Assembly: GCF_008271465.1 (NCBI RefSeq)
Contig: NZ_VMDU01000010.1
Span: 36,563 to 100,562 of the forward strand
Reading direction: 5' to 3'
Source of the DNA: Tabrizicola flagellatus
GTDB taxonomy: Bacteria; Pseudomonadota; Alphaproteobacteria; Rhodobacterales; Rhodobacteraceae
Length of the DNA: 64,000 nt
Within the stretch, counting starts at the first letter, position 1; each line of letters opens with the position of its first letter. Shown in pieces: positions 52,775 through 61,924 of this stretch. The position numbers and the translations under genes were made by a program. Under the pieces are notes generated by a model. It saw only the letters and a program-made list of their open reading frames with translations. It was not told where the DNA came from and did no database searches.

Positions 52775-55270
52775 TCAGAACTCCAGCGTCGAGATGTCGA
52801 GGCCGCGCTTCCGGGCGCTTTCGATCACCACGGCGCGGAGTTTCTGGTTGCGGTTCAGAAGCCGGCGGAAGCGGATTTCGTCCAGCACCAGAAGCGTGGT
52901 GTGGCTGATCGCCGTCGCCTGGGTGCGGCGGGTCTGGCGGCTGAGCAGGGACAGCTGGCCGAACATCTCGCCCCGGCCGAGGCGGAACTTCTGGCCCGCC
53001 GTCTCGAATTCCACCGCGCCCGAGGCGATGAAATAGACCTCGCGCGGGGTGTCGCCCTTGCGCAGCAGCACCTCGCCCGGCTGGACGTAGCGGGTGCGCA
53101 GCGCCTTGGCGAGTTGCCGGCGGTTGCTTTCGTTCATCGTGTCGAACAGCGGGAACTGGCGGACGAGCTCGGTCTTCTGCACCGCGAGGTCGAGCGGCGG
53201 CCGCACGTCGAAGGCGCGCCGCTTGGCGGCAAGCTCCTGCTTCAGGGTGATGTGCAGCTCGCTGCCGATGAGGCCGTCGGCATAAAGCGCGTCGTATTCG
53301 CGTTCCTCCAGACGCAGCGAGGTGCGGCGCAGGAAGCGGCGCTCGGTCTCCTCGGCGTAGCCCGGGTATTGCAGGCGCAGCCCTTCCAGCGCGGTTGCCG
53401 TCTCATCCTCGCGCCGCCGGACCAGTTCGTGCAGCAGGTCCGCGACCCGCTTGCCATGGATACGGCGGATCTTGCTGTCGATATAGCCATGCAGGTCGCG
53501 CAGGATCAGGCGCAGGTTCAGCAGGATCTCGAACCGGTCGGCGGTCAGCCGGGCCAGCAACCCCGACAGGCGCAGCCGGTTGTGCAACAGGATGGCCAGG
53601 CGGTAGCCCCGGCCCCGGGCCAGGCTGAGACGGCCCGAGGCGCGGTATTCCTCGCGCCCTCCCGCCCGGGTGCGTTCGATCAGCCGGTCGGCGTCCGACA
53701 GCATCTGTTCGGCCAGCCGGGCCGAGATCAGCTGTTCGCGGAAGGACTCCAGGATCATGTCGCGCTCGCGTCCGGCCAGCGCCACGAGACCCAGCGTGAT
53801 CCGGTCGCGGTCGGGAATGTCGTCTGCCGCCTCGGCGCGCCGGATCGCCTCGTCGAGCCTTTCCGCAAATCGCTTCGCCTCGGATCGGACGATGTCATGC
53901 GACAGGTTGTGGCTGCGGGCCGTCTCGGCAACTTCCTCGCGCACGGTCTGCAACGCCACGGCGATCACCTGACTGGACAGCGCCCGATCGAGCGGCGCCA
54001 GCTTGTCCAGGCCAAGGAGCGAGATCACCCAGCGCAGGGTCGTTCCCTGCACCAGAAGCGTGAAGAGCGTGAAGCCGGTGGCGAGGATGCCCACCTCGCG
54101 CTTGACGTCGGCGGGGACGCGGAAATTCTCGGACACCGCCAGCGCCAGCGCCAGCGTCACCGCCCCGCGCAGGCCTCCCCAGAGGATTGCCACGCGGTAG
54201 GGCCGGTTGATCCTGGGCGACAGGCGCAATGCAGTCAGGGCCGGCAGGATGACGTAAAGGACGAACAACCGCGACAGGATCGCGGCCGCGATGACGATAC
54301 CGATCAGCAAGAGATCGTAGAGCCGGAAATCGGCAAGGAGACGCGGCACCAGAAGTGCTGCGAGAAGGAAGATCAGCGCCCCCGCCCAATGGGCCAGCAC
54401 GTCCCAGACCTCGCGCAGGTTGGTCCAGTTGGTCGGCGACATCCGGCCGGGGCCGAGGTAGTTCAGCGTCATGCCCGCCATCACCACCGCGATCACGCCC
54501 GACACCCCGAGAAGCTGGTCGGCCACCAGATAGGCGAAATAGGGCAGGGCCACGCTGAGCGAGACCTGCGCAAGCGGAAAGCGCGCGAGCCAGGTCAGGA
54601 TGCCAAGGCAGAGCCGGGCCAGCAGCCAGCCGATGCCGAGACCGCCCAGGATCAGCGTCGGAAAGCCGATCAGCGCATCGCGCAGCGTCGGGTTCGGCAC
54701 GCCCAGCATGACGAAGGTCAGGAAGAAGCCGAACAGCGCGATGGCGGCGGCGTCGTTGAGGAGACTCTCGCCCTCGACGATGCGGGTCAGCCGCTGCGGC
54801 GCGGCGATGTTGCGGAAGATCGAGACCACGGCCGAGGGGTCGGTCGTGGCCACGATCGAGCCCAAAAGCAGGCAGGCCACCAGGGGCAAGGCGGTGAAGG
54901 GTTGCAGCGCAAGTCCGATGGCGAAGGTTGCCACGATCACGGCCACCACGGCCATGACGAGGATCGGCACCCAGTCCTCGGCCATGCGCCGGAGGTTCAG
55001 CCCCAGCGAGACCTGGAACAGCAGCGTCGGCAGGAGGACGTAGAGAAACACGTTCGCCCGGATACTGAACTCCAGACCATCAACCGCCGGCACCAGATCG
55101 GCGACGGCGGGTTCGTGCCGCATCAGATAGGCCGCGCCGAGGCCGATCAGGACGCCGATGATGGCCAGGACCACCGTGTAGGGCAGGCGCGACCAGTCGG
55201 CCAGCGGCTCGCTGAGGCTGATGACGATGAAGAGTGCGGCAACGATGCCGACAAGGCTGATGACGTCCAT
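52775..55270 (-). CDS. CPA1-type cation:proton antiporter with cyclic-nucleotide-like tail
   Basis: An 831-residue inner-membrane protein. The first 420 or so residues form an NhaP/SOS1-like antiporter with a dozen helices and the motif GESLLNDAAAIALFGFFLTF (ND in the ion site), plus WGGLRGAVTLALALAVSENF. A long cytosolic region follows, with a C-terminal cNMP-type beta-roll (about 700-820, GEVLLRKGDTPREVYFIASG, GEMFGQLSLLSRQTRRT). The phosphate-binding Arg pattern of true cAMP sites is not obvious. It likely exchanges Na+ or K+ for H+ and is gated through the tail. Confidence 0.9.
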   Translation of the reverse strand: MDVISLVGIVAALFIVISLSEPLADWSRLPYTVVLAIIGVLIGLGAAYLMRHEPAVADLVPAVDGLEFSIRANVFLYVLLPTLLFQVSLGLNLRRMAEDWVPILVMAVVAVIVATFAIGLALQPFTALPLVACLLLGSIVATTDPSAVVSIFRNIAAPQRLTRIVEGESLLNDAAAIALFGFFLTFVMLGVPNPTLRDALIGFPTLILGGLGIGWLLARLCLGILTWLARFPLAQVSLSVALPYFAYLVADQLLGVSGVIAVVMAGMTLNYLGPGRMSPTNWTNLREVWDVLAHWAGALIFLLAALLVPRLLADFRLYDLLLIGIVIAAAILSRLFVLYVILPALTALRLSPRINRPYRVAILWGGLRGAVTLALALAVSENFRVPADVKREVGILATGFTLFTLLVQGTTLRWVISLLGLDKLAPLDRALSSQVIAVALQTVREEVAETARSHNLSHDIVRSEAKRFAERLDEAIRRAEAADDIPDRDRITLGLVALAGRERDMILESFREQLISARLAEQMLSDADRLIERTRAGGREEYRASGRLSLARGRGYRLAILLHNRLRLSGLLARLTADRFEILLNLRLILRDLHGYIDSKIRRIHGKRVADLLHELVRRREDETATALEGLRLQYPGYAEETERRFLRRTSLRLEEREYDALYADGLIGSELHITLKQELAAKRRAFDVRPPLDLAVQKTELVRQFPLFDTMNESNRRQLAKALRTRYVQPGEVLLRKGDTPREVYFIASGAVEFETAGQKFRLGRGEMFGQLSLLSRQTRRTQATAISHTTLLVLDEIRFRRLLNRNQKLRAVVIESARKRGLDISTLEF

Positions 55271-55414
55271 GCGATCGGTCTAGCGCAGTCCGCAGGCGGG
55301 ATCAGCCGTTTCCGTGCACTATCAGAAAATTATCTGCGAAAGCTCGCACAGGCCCGGGTGCATCCGGGACGGGCGCCGCACCGGTCATGTGCGACGCCCT
55401 GACGGCCCGTAGGC

Positions 55415-56503
55415 CTAGCGGTAGGGATAGCCGGCCTTCTCCATGGTCTCGGCGTATTTCTTGAAAGCCTCCACCACCTTGGCCGAGCGCGGCGAGGAGG
55501 CGGCCACCTCGTCCCAGAAGCCTTCGGCATCCTTGACGACCTGGGCCCATTCCTCGGCCGGAAGCGAGGTCAGTTCCATCTTCTCGCCCTCGACGCGCAG
55601 CTTGGCCTCGCCGCCCCAGTACCAGACCGCCCGGTAGTAATGCGACTGGTCGATGGTGATCTTGAACAGTTCCTGCAGATGCGGCGGAACCTTCTGCCAA
55701 CTGGCGGTATTGGCGAAGTAGCTGCCGAACCAGGCGCCGGTGACCGAGTTCGTCAGCGCATACTTGCACACGTCCGCCCAGCCGACCTCGTAGGCCTCGG
55801 TGAAGCCGCACCAGGCCACCCCGTCGATCTCGCCGGTCTGCATCGCGACTTCCACGTTGTCCCAGGGGATCGTCACCGGGATCAGGCCGTATTTGGCAAG
55901 GAACCGCCCGGCGGTCGGCACACCGAACACGCGCAGCCCGTTCATGTCGGCCAGCGACCGGATCGGCTTGTTCACGGTGAAGATGTGCAGCGGATCCCAG
56001 GCGCCGCAGGACAGCCAGGTCACGCCTTCGACTTCCGAATAGGCCTCTTCCCAGATTTCCTTCAGTCCATAATAGCGGAACAGGGCGGGCACATCGAGGC
56101 TGTAACGGGTGGCGAAGGGGAAGTAGCCGCCGAAGACCGAGATGTCGACCGGCGAGGCCATGGTCGCCTCGTCCGACTGGACGGCATCGAGCGTTCCGTT
56201 CTGCAGCGCGCGGAACAGGTCGGCGGTCGGGACGAGCTGGTCGGCGTAGTAGAGTTCGATCTCCATCTCGCCATTGGCGGCGGCGTTGAACGCATCGATC
56301 TGCGGCTTGATCACATGCGCGCCAAGGGGGGCGCCGGAGTAGGTCTGCAGGCGCCACTTGATCGGCCCGGTCTGGGCGATCACGGCAGGGGCGGCCAGCG
56401 TCGCCCCGGCAGCAGCCCCCGCCCCCAGAACGGACTGGCGCAGGAAATTCCGGCGCGAGGCGAGGATCGCCTCGGACGGGCTTTGCGGTTTCTTCTCGGT
56501 CAT
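55415..56503 (-). CDS. TRAP transporter substrate-binding protein, DctP family
   Basis: The 362-residue product has a Tat-type signal (SRRNFLRQSVLGAGAAAGAT). The DctP core shows IKWRLQTYSGAPLGAHVIKP, VDISVFGGYFPFATRYSLDV and the hallmark ADMNGLRVFGVPTAGRFLAK, whose arginine usually contacts a carboxylate. AAGGAGACG precedes ATG 56503. It is the last gene of deoR-dctQ-dctM-dctP. Most TRAP ligands are organic acids; which one cannot be read from the sequence. Confidence 0.92.
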   Translation of the reverse strand: MTEKKPQSPSEAILASRRNFLRQSVLGAGAAAGATLAAPAVIAQTGPIKWRLQTYSGAPLGAHVIKPQIDAFNAAANGEMEIELYYADQLVPTADLFRALQNGTLDAVQSDEATMASPVDISVFGGYFPFATRYSLDVPALFRYYGLKEIWEEAYSEVEGVTWLSCGAWDPLHIFTVNKPIRSLADMNGLRVFGVPTAGRFLAKYGLIPVTIPWDNVEVAMQTGEIDGVAWCGFTEAYEVGWADVCKYALTNSVTGAWFGSYFANTASWQKVPPHLQELFKITIDQSHYYRAVWYWGGEAKLRVEGEKMELTSLPAEEWAQVVKDAEGFWDEVAASSPRSAKVVEAFKKYAETMEKAGYPYR

Positions 56504-56548
56504 CGTCGTCTCCTTGTTGTCTTGGGCTCTTCTGGCCCGGTTGGTCAT

Positions 56549-57886
56549 TCAGCCCCGCACGTTGATCTGCTCGGGTAGCCAGAGCGCGATCTGCGGGAAA
56601 ATCATCAACAGCACGATGGTCAGCGCCATCATCGCCGCGAAGGGCCAGATGGAGCGGTAGATGTCCGGGAGCGTGATCTCGCGGGGCGCCAGCGAGCGCA
56701 TCAGGAACAGGTTGTAGCCGAAGGGCGGCGTGATGTAGGCGATCTGGCAGGTGATGGTGTAGAGGACGCCGTACCAGATCAGCTGGTTGTCGAAGCCGAG
56801 GTCCAGGCTCGCCACCAGAGGGATGTAAAGCGGCGCCACGATCACCAGCATCGCGGTGTCGTCGAGGAACATGCCCAGGAGCAGGAAGCTCAGCTGCATC
56901 ATGATGATGATGGCCCAGGGCCCGAGGTGCCACTGGCCGATGAACAGGTTCTCGATCGCCTTGACCGCGCCGAGGCCGTCGAAGACCGCGCCGAAGGCCA
57001 GCGCGGCGAGGATCAGCCAGAGGAACATGCAGGAGACCGCCAGCGTCTTCATCGAGGTCTCGCGGATCAGCCGCCAGGTAAAGCGGCCCTTGACCAGCGC
57101 GGCCAGCGTGGCTGCGGTTGCGCCCACGGCCGAGCTTTCGACCAGGCTCGTGTAGCCGCTGACGAAGAGGCCGGTCATGAAGAAGAAGATCAGGAAGGGG
57201 ATGATCCCGGCCCGCGCCAACGCGAGCTTCTGGCCGAAGGACATGTTCAGGTCCTCGGCCGGGACCGGGGGCGCGAGCTTCGGGTTCAGCTTGGCGCGGA
57301 TCATGATGTAGGCGATGAACATCCCGGCCATGAGAAGGCCCGGCAACAGGCCTGCGAACCACAGCTTCGACACCGGCTGGCGTGCGATCATGCCATAAAG
57401 GACCAGCACGACCGAGGGCGGGATCAGGATGCCAAGGGAGGAGCCGCCCTGCACCACGCCCGAGATCAGCACCTTGTCGTAGCCCCGCCGGAGCATTTCC
57501 GGCAGGGCGATGGTGGCGCCGATGGCCATGCCGGCGACCGACAGCCCGTTCATCGCCGAGATGATGACCATCACCAGGATCGTGCCGACGGCCAGGCCCC
57601 CGGGCAGGCGGCCGAACCAGACATGCATCATCTTGTAGAGGTCTTCGGCGATCCCGCTCTCGGCCAGGATGTAGCCCATGTAGATGAACATGGGCAGCGT
57701 CAGCATGGCGTACCAGTTGAACAGCTTGAACACCTGGTTGTAGGGCAGTTCGATGGCGCCGTTGCCGTAGAGGAGCAGCGAGGCGCCGGCCGCGACGAAA
57801 CCGATGGCGGCAAAGACCCGCTGGCCCGTGACCAGCAGCAGCGCCATGGTGGCGAACATCAGAAGGGCGATCAGTTCGTAGGACAT
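56549..57886 (-). CDS. TRAP transporter large permease, DctM family
   Basis: A 445-residue inner-membrane protein with about 12 helices: MSYELIALLMFATMALLLVT at the start, NGLSVAGMAIGATIALPEML, GGSSLGILIPPSVVLVLYGM and SFLLLGMFLDDTAMLVIVAP, all classic DctM signatures. It couples substrate uptake to a Na+ gradient. It lies one base after dctQ and 45 bases before the binding-protein gene. Confidence 0.95.
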   Translation of the reverse strand: MSYELIALLMFATMALLLVTGQRVFAAIGFVAAGASLLLYGNGAIELPYNQVFKLFNWYAMLTLPMFIYMGYILAESGIAEDLYKMMHVWFGRLPGGLAVGTILVMVIISAMNGLSVAGMAIGATIALPEMLRRGYDKVLISGVVQGGSSLGILIPPSVVLVLYGMIARQPVSKLWFAGLLPGLLMAGMFIAYIMIRAKLNPKLAPPVPAEDLNMSFGQKLALARAGIIPFLIFFFMTGLFVSGYTSLVESSAVGATAATLAALVKGRFTWRLIRETSMKTLAVSCMFLWLILAALAFGAVFDGLGAVKAIENLFIGQWHLGPWAIIIMMQLSFLLLGMFLDDTAMLVIVAPLYIPLVASLDLGFDNQLIWYGVLYTITCQIAYITPPFGYNLFLMRSLAPREITLPDIYRSIWPFAAMMALTIVLLMIFPQIALWLPEQINVRG

Positions 57887-57887
57887 G

Positions 57888-58397
57888 TCAGACCGGCTTT
57901 CCGCGCAGCGTGGCGATGTGCTTGAACACCAGCGCGAAGGCCTGGAGCAGCATGAGGACGAGGCAGACGGTCAGAAGCGCCTTGATCGGGATGACCGAGG
58001 GGTTCCACATCGAGAACCGCCGTTCGTTGGTCTGGATGGCGTATTGCAGCGACGAGATCGAACCGACCAGCATCACGCCCAGGTAGAAGATCATGCACCA
58101 GACGGTGATCAGGTCCAGCTTCGCCTTCCCCCGGTCCGACAGGTTTGCGTACCACAGGTCCATCCGCACATGTTCGTTGTTCTTCAGCGTGATCGGCCCG
58201 CCCATGAAATAGTAGGCCGCCAGCGTGAACTGGGTCAGCTCGATCGCCCAGTGGACGGGGATGTTCAGCACGTTGCGCGTGACCGCGTCCAGAAGCAGCG
58301 TCGCCCCCATGAAGAAGATCAGCGATGCGGCCAGGTAGCCGACATAGTCCGAGACCTTGTCGACGATCCGCACATAGGCCCGGATCAGATGCGGCAT
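57888..58397 (-). CDS. TRAP transporter small permease, DctQ family
   Basis: A 169-residue membrane protein with four helices (VGYLAASLIFFMGATLLLDA; HWAIELTQFTLAAYYFMG; LITVWCMIFYLGVMLVGS; LLTVCLVLMLLQAFALVF), as expected for DctQ. It stabilises DctM. It lies 19 bases after the deoR-type gene in the same operon. Confidence 0.92.
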   Translation of the reverse strand: MPHLIRAYVRIVDKVSDYVGYLAASLIFFMGATLLLDAVTRNVLNIPVHWAIELTQFTLAAYYFMGGPITLKNNEHVRMDLWYANLSDRGKAKLDLITVWCMIFYLGVMLVGSISSLQYAIQTNERRFSMWNPSVIPIKALLTVCLVLMLLQAFALVFKHIATLRGKPV

Positions 58398-58416
58398 GTC
58401 GCACCCACCATTTCGA

Positions 58417-59175
58417 TCAGATCCACACTTCCACTCCCTTGTCCTGCAGCGCCTCTCTGTGCGCCTTGTCCAACCGACCGTCGCTGATCACGAGATCGAC
58501 CTCTTCCATGCCGCAGACGGCAAAGGCCGCGTGGCGGCCGAATTTCGTGGCATCGGCAAGCAGCGTGACCGTCCGGGCGTGGCGGATCATGGCCCGGGCG
58601 ACCTGGGATTCGTCAAGACTTGCATCCATCGCCCCCACCGCAGGATCGACCGCCGCCACCGTCAGCACAGCCCGGTCGGCGCGGAACTGGGCGATCTGCT
58701 CGATCGTCGTGCCGCCGATGGTCTGGGCGTTGTCGGCCCCGTAGCGGCCGCCCAGCAGATGGATCGCCGCATCCGACCCCGCCTGCGCCAGTCGCTCGGC
58801 CAGGCGACAGGAATTGGTGATCACCGTCAGCCCCGGCACCGCCGCCAGCGCCGGCGCAGCCGCCAGCGTGGTCGAGCCGGTGTCGATGAACAGCGTCTCG
58901 CCGGGCGCAACCGCATCCGCGAGCCTGCGGCCGATCAGCGCCTTCTCGGCCGCCGAGGCGATCTCGCGCTCGCCATGGCTGGGCTCGACCACCAGCATCG
59001 GCCGTCGCGCCCCGCCATGCACCTTCCGAATCCGGCCGCGCTCGGCCAGAAGGCCCAGGTCGCGCCGGATCGTTTCGGCCGAAACGTCGAAGCGAGCTGC
59101 CAGCATCTCGACCGAGACTTCCCCTTCGCGCCGGATGATCGCCTCGATCTGAGGCTGTCGTTCGTTCGGCTTCAT
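58417..59175 (-). CDS. DeoR/GlpR-family transcriptional regulator
   Basis: A 252-residue repressor: N-terminal winged helix (VSVEMLAARFDVSAETIRRD, LGLLAERGRIRKVHGGA) and the sugar-phosphate sensor domain (DTGSTTLAAAPALA, VITNSCRLAERLAQAG, TVAAVDPAVGAMDASLDESQ). GGGGAAGGTC precedes ATG 59175. It is the first gene of the TRAP operon and divergent from the oxidoreductase/kinase genes. GlpR-like repressors respond to phosphorylated intermediates, fitting the kinase here. The 29-bp dyad at 59275-59303 is its likely operator. Confidence 0.92.
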   Translation of the reverse strand: MKPNERQPQIEAIIRREGEVSVEMLAARFDVSAETIRRDLGLLAERGRIRKVHGGARRPMLVVEPSHGEREIASAAEKALIGRRLADAVAPGETLFIDTGSTTLAAAPALAAVPGLTVITNSCRLAERLAQAGSDAAIHLLGGRYGADNAQTIGGTTIEQIAQFRADRAVLTVAAVDPAVGAMDASLDESQVARAMIRHARTVTLLADATKFGRHAAFAVCGMEEVDLVISDGRLDKAHREALQDKGVEVWI

Positions 59176-59274
59176 GACCTTCCCCAAAAGCCAGCCGACC
59201 AAGCCCGACCGCTCAGGTCAACAGGTTTCTTGACCGGACGGTGAAAAATCTGCACTGCCGTCTGGGGCAGCTTG

Positions 59275-59303
59275 ACAGGAATGACCGAACAGTCAATTCC
59301 TGT
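59275..59303. promoter_or_regulatory. 29-bp dyad, likely DeoR/GlpR operator
   Basis: ACAGGAATGAC (59275-59285) and GTCAATTCCTGT (59292-59303) are inverted copies with a one-base bulge around CGAACA. A TTGACA -35-like word (59272-59277) overlaps the left arm. The dyad lies midway between the divergent deoR and FAD-oxidoreductase genes and covers the ATG at 59281, arguing that this ATG is not the start. Confidence 0.65.
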
Positions 59304-59334
59304 TGAAATGCACAGCCGACTTCTGGGGAACTCC

Positions 59335-60717
59335 GTGAGCGCCTCCCATCCCGGATACGATGTGGCGGTGATCGGCGCCGGGGTGGTCGGCTGTGCGCTT
59401 GCCCGCGCCTTCACGCTGGCGGGTGCCCGGGTCGTGGTGCTGGAGAAGGCAGTCGAGGTCCTGGACGGCGCCTCGAAGGGCAACAGCGCGATCCTGCATA
59501 CGGGCTTCGACGCGCCCGAGGGCAGCCTGGAACTGGCCTGCATCCGCGAGGGTTATGCGCTTTACCACGAGATCCGCGAAAGGTTGGGCCTGCCCTTGGT
59601 GCGGGCGGGCGCAATGGTGCTGGCCTGGACCGAGGAAGAGGTCGCGGGCCTGCCGGCGCTGATGGATCAGGCGCTGGCGAATGGGGTGACGGACATCCAC
59701 CCGGTCACGGCGGCCGAGGCGCGGGCGCTGGAGCCGGCGCTGTCGGACCGGGTGCTTGCCGGTTTCCGCGTGCCGGGCGAACATCTGATCGACCCCTGGT
59801 CGGCGGCGCATGGCTATCTTTTGCAAGCCCTGGCCAATGGCGCGGTGCTGATGCGGCAGGCGGAGGTGCTGACCGGCCGCCGGTCGGGCGATGTCTGGCA
59901 TCTGGCGACCACGGCGGGGCAGGTGACGGCGGGGCTGGTCATCAACGCCGCCGGGCTTTTCGGCGACGAGGTGGACCGTCGCGTCACCGGGGAAAGCTGG
60001 TTCACCATCAAGCCGCGCAAGGGCCAGTTCGTCGTCTACGACAAGACCGCCGCCGCGCTGGCCGGGCACATCCTATTGCCGGTGCCGACGAAGATCACCA
60101 AGGGCATCGTCGTCTGCCGCACCGCCTTTGGCAACCTCCTCGTCGGCCCGACCGCCGAAGAGCAGGACGACCGCGAGCATGCCAGCCTCGACCGCGAGAC
60201 GCTGAAGGCGCTGATGCGGCGGGGCGAAGAGATCCTGCCGGCGCTGGCCGGGCACGAGGTGACGGCGGTCTACGCCGGGCTGCGCCCGGCGACCGAGGAA
60301 AAGCACTACCGCATTCGCGACGACCTGGCGCCGGGCTATATCTGCGTGGGGGGCATCCGCTCCACCGGCCTGTCGGCGGCGCTGGGGATCGCCGCGCATG
60401 TCGTGCGGCTGGCCGCGCGGGATTTCCCGCCGCTGGCCGATCCGGTCTGGCCGGCGATGCCCAACATCTCGGTCGCGGCTCCGCGCGACTGGGAATGTCC
60501 CGGCCACGGCGGCGTGGTCTGCCATTGCGAACTGGTGACGCGGCGCGAGATCGAGGCGGCGCTGACCGGCCCCCTGGCGGCGGCGAGCCTCGCGGGGCTG
60601 AAACGGCGGACGCGGGTGACGATGGGGCGCTGCCAGGGCTTCTACTGCACCGCCGAACTCGCCCGGCTGACCGAGGGGCGGCTCGTGCAACCGATGCTGG
60701 GGACGGACCATGGCTGA
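59335..60717 (+). CDS. GlpA-like FAD oxidoreductase with BFD iron-sulfur domain
   Basis: About 460 residues from GTG 59335. The N-terminal FAD fold (YDVAVIGAGVVGCALARAFT) and the DAO-type core with GDEVDRRVTGESWFTIKPRK and AGLRPATEEKHYRIR resemble anaerobic glycerol-3-phosphate dehydrogenase subunit A. The C-terminus has a BFD-like [2Fe-2S] domain: GGVVCHCELVTRREIEAAL and GRCQGFYC. GTG 59335 is preferred because GGGGAACTCC precedes it and the earlier ATG 59281 sits inside the operator dyad. It overlaps the next oxidoreductase by eight bases. Confidence 0.85.
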   Translation: MSASHPGYDVAVIGAGVVGCALARAFTLAGARVVVLEKAVEVLDGASKGNSAILHTGFDAPEGSLELACIREGYALYHEIRERLGLPLVRAGAMVLAWTEEEVAGLPALMDQALANGVTDIHPVTAAEARALEPALSDRVLAGFRVPGEHLIDPWSAAHGYLLQALANGAVLMRQAEVLTGRRSGDVWHLATTAGQVTAGLVINAAGLFGDEVDRRVTGESWFTIKPRKGQFVVYDKTAAALAGHILLPVPTKITKGIVVCRTAFGNLLVGPTAEEQDDREHASLDRETLKALMRRGEEILPALAGHEVTAVYAGLRPATEEKHYRIRDDLAPGYICVGGIRSTGLSAALGIAAHVVRLAARDFPPLADPVWPAMPNISVAAPRDWECPGHGGVVCHCELVTRREIEAALTGPLAAASLAGLKRRTRVTMGRCQGFYCTAELARLTEGRLVQPMLGTDHG

Positions 60718-61924
60718 GGCCGAGATCCTGGTCGTCGGCGGCGGGCCGGCGGGTCTGGCGGCGGCGATCGAGCTTGCCCGCGCCGGTCGCCGGGTCATGG
60801 TCCTGGAGCGCGCGGCCGAGGCGGGCGGCATCCCGCGCCATTGCGGCCACTATCCCTTCGGCATGCGCGAGTTCCACCGCCTGCTGCGCGGCCCGGACTA
60901 TGCCGCGCGACTGCGGGCCACGGCGCTGTCGGCCGGGGTGACGATCCGCGAGCGCACCACGGTCACGGCGCTGCGGCCGGGCGGGACGGTCGAGATCACC
61001 GACGACACCGGCCCCGCCACCCTGTCGGCCCGCGCCGTCCTGCTGGCGACCGGCGTCCGCGAGACCAGCCGCGCCGCCCGGCTGATCGGCGGCGACAAGC
61101 CGGGCGGGGTGATCCCGACCGGGGCCTTGCAGGGGCTGGTCCATCTGAACCGCCAGCGCCCCTTCCGCCGCCCGGTGATCCTGGGGACGGAACTGGTGGC
61201 CATCTCGGCGCTGCTGACCTGCCGCCATGCGGGGATCCGGCCGCTGGCCATTATCGAACCCGGCGACCGCCCCACGGTCCGCGCCCCGGCGCATTGGCTG
61301 GCGCGGCTGATGGGGGTGCCGATCCTGTTGCGCAGCGACATCGCCGCGATCCATGGCCGTGCCCGGGTCGAGGGCGTGACGCTTGCCACCCCGATGGGCC
61401 CGCGCGACCTTGACGCCGACGGGGTCATCGTGACCGGGGGCTTCCGGCCCGACGCCGCGCTGTTGCGCGGCAGTCATCTCGAGGTCGATCCGGCCTCGGG
61501 CGGGCCGGTCATCGACCGCTGGGGCCGGCTGTCGGACCCCGCCTGGTTCGCCGCCGGGAACCTCCTGCGCGGGGTGGAGACGGCCGGCTGGTGCTGGTCC
61601 GAGGGTCGGCGGACGGCGCAGGCGATCCTTGCCGCGCTGGAGGGCCGGCTTCCGCCACCCGCCGGCGCGCGGATCGCGCTGGACCATCCCGCATTGCGCC
61701 TTGCGGTGCCGCAGGTGATCGGGGCAGGGGGCGAGGCCGCCGCGCACGACCGCTTGCAGATCCGGCTGGCCACGCCGGCGAAGGGACGGCTCTGCCTGCG
61801 GCGCGACGGGGCGACGCTGGCCTCGGCCCGGCTCGACAGCCTGCCCGAGCGCCGCCTGTCGCTGCCCTTGCCCGCCGATCCGGGACCGGGCAGCCTGACG
61901 CTGACCATCGAGGAGCGGACATGA
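60710..61924 (+). CDS. FAD/NAD(P)-binding oxidoreductase, partner of the GlpA-like protein
   Basis: A 404-residue pyridine-nucleotide-disulfide-type flavoprotein: EILVVGGGPAGLAAAIELAR at the N-terminus, IPRHCGHYPFGMREFHRLLR, LLATGVRETSRAARLIGG, and DGVIVTGGFRPDAALL before the C-terminal part. Paired with a GlpA-like/BFD protein this matches two-component glycerol-phosphate or opine-type dehydrogenases, such as the Thermotoga glycerol operon. It overlaps both neighbours (ATGGCTGA at its start, ATGA at its end), so the three proteins are translated together. Confidence 0.85.
   Translation: MAEAEILVVGGGPAGLAAAIELARAGRRVMVLERAAEAGGIPRHCGHYPFGMREFHRLLRGPDYAARLRATALSAGVTIRERTTVTALRPGGTVEITDDTGPATLSARAVLLATGVRETSRAARLIGGDKPGGVIPTGALQGLVHLNRQRPFRRPVILGTELVAISALLTCRHAGIRPLAIIEPGDRPTVRAPAHWLARLMGVPILLRSDIAAIHGRARVEGVTLATPMGPRDLDADGVIVTGGFRPDAALLRGSHLEVDPASGGPVIDRWGRLSDPAWFAAGNLLRGVETAGWCWSEGRRTAQAILAALEGRLPPPAGARIALDHPALRLAVPQVIGAGGEAAAHDRLQIRLATPAKGRLCLRRDGATLASARLDSLPERRLSLPLPADPGPGSLTLTIEERT

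Noticed and set aside
52901..55402. 833-codon plus-strand frame under the antiporter
   Set aside because: Shadow of the antiporter; Gln/Gly/Arg-rich and without motifs.
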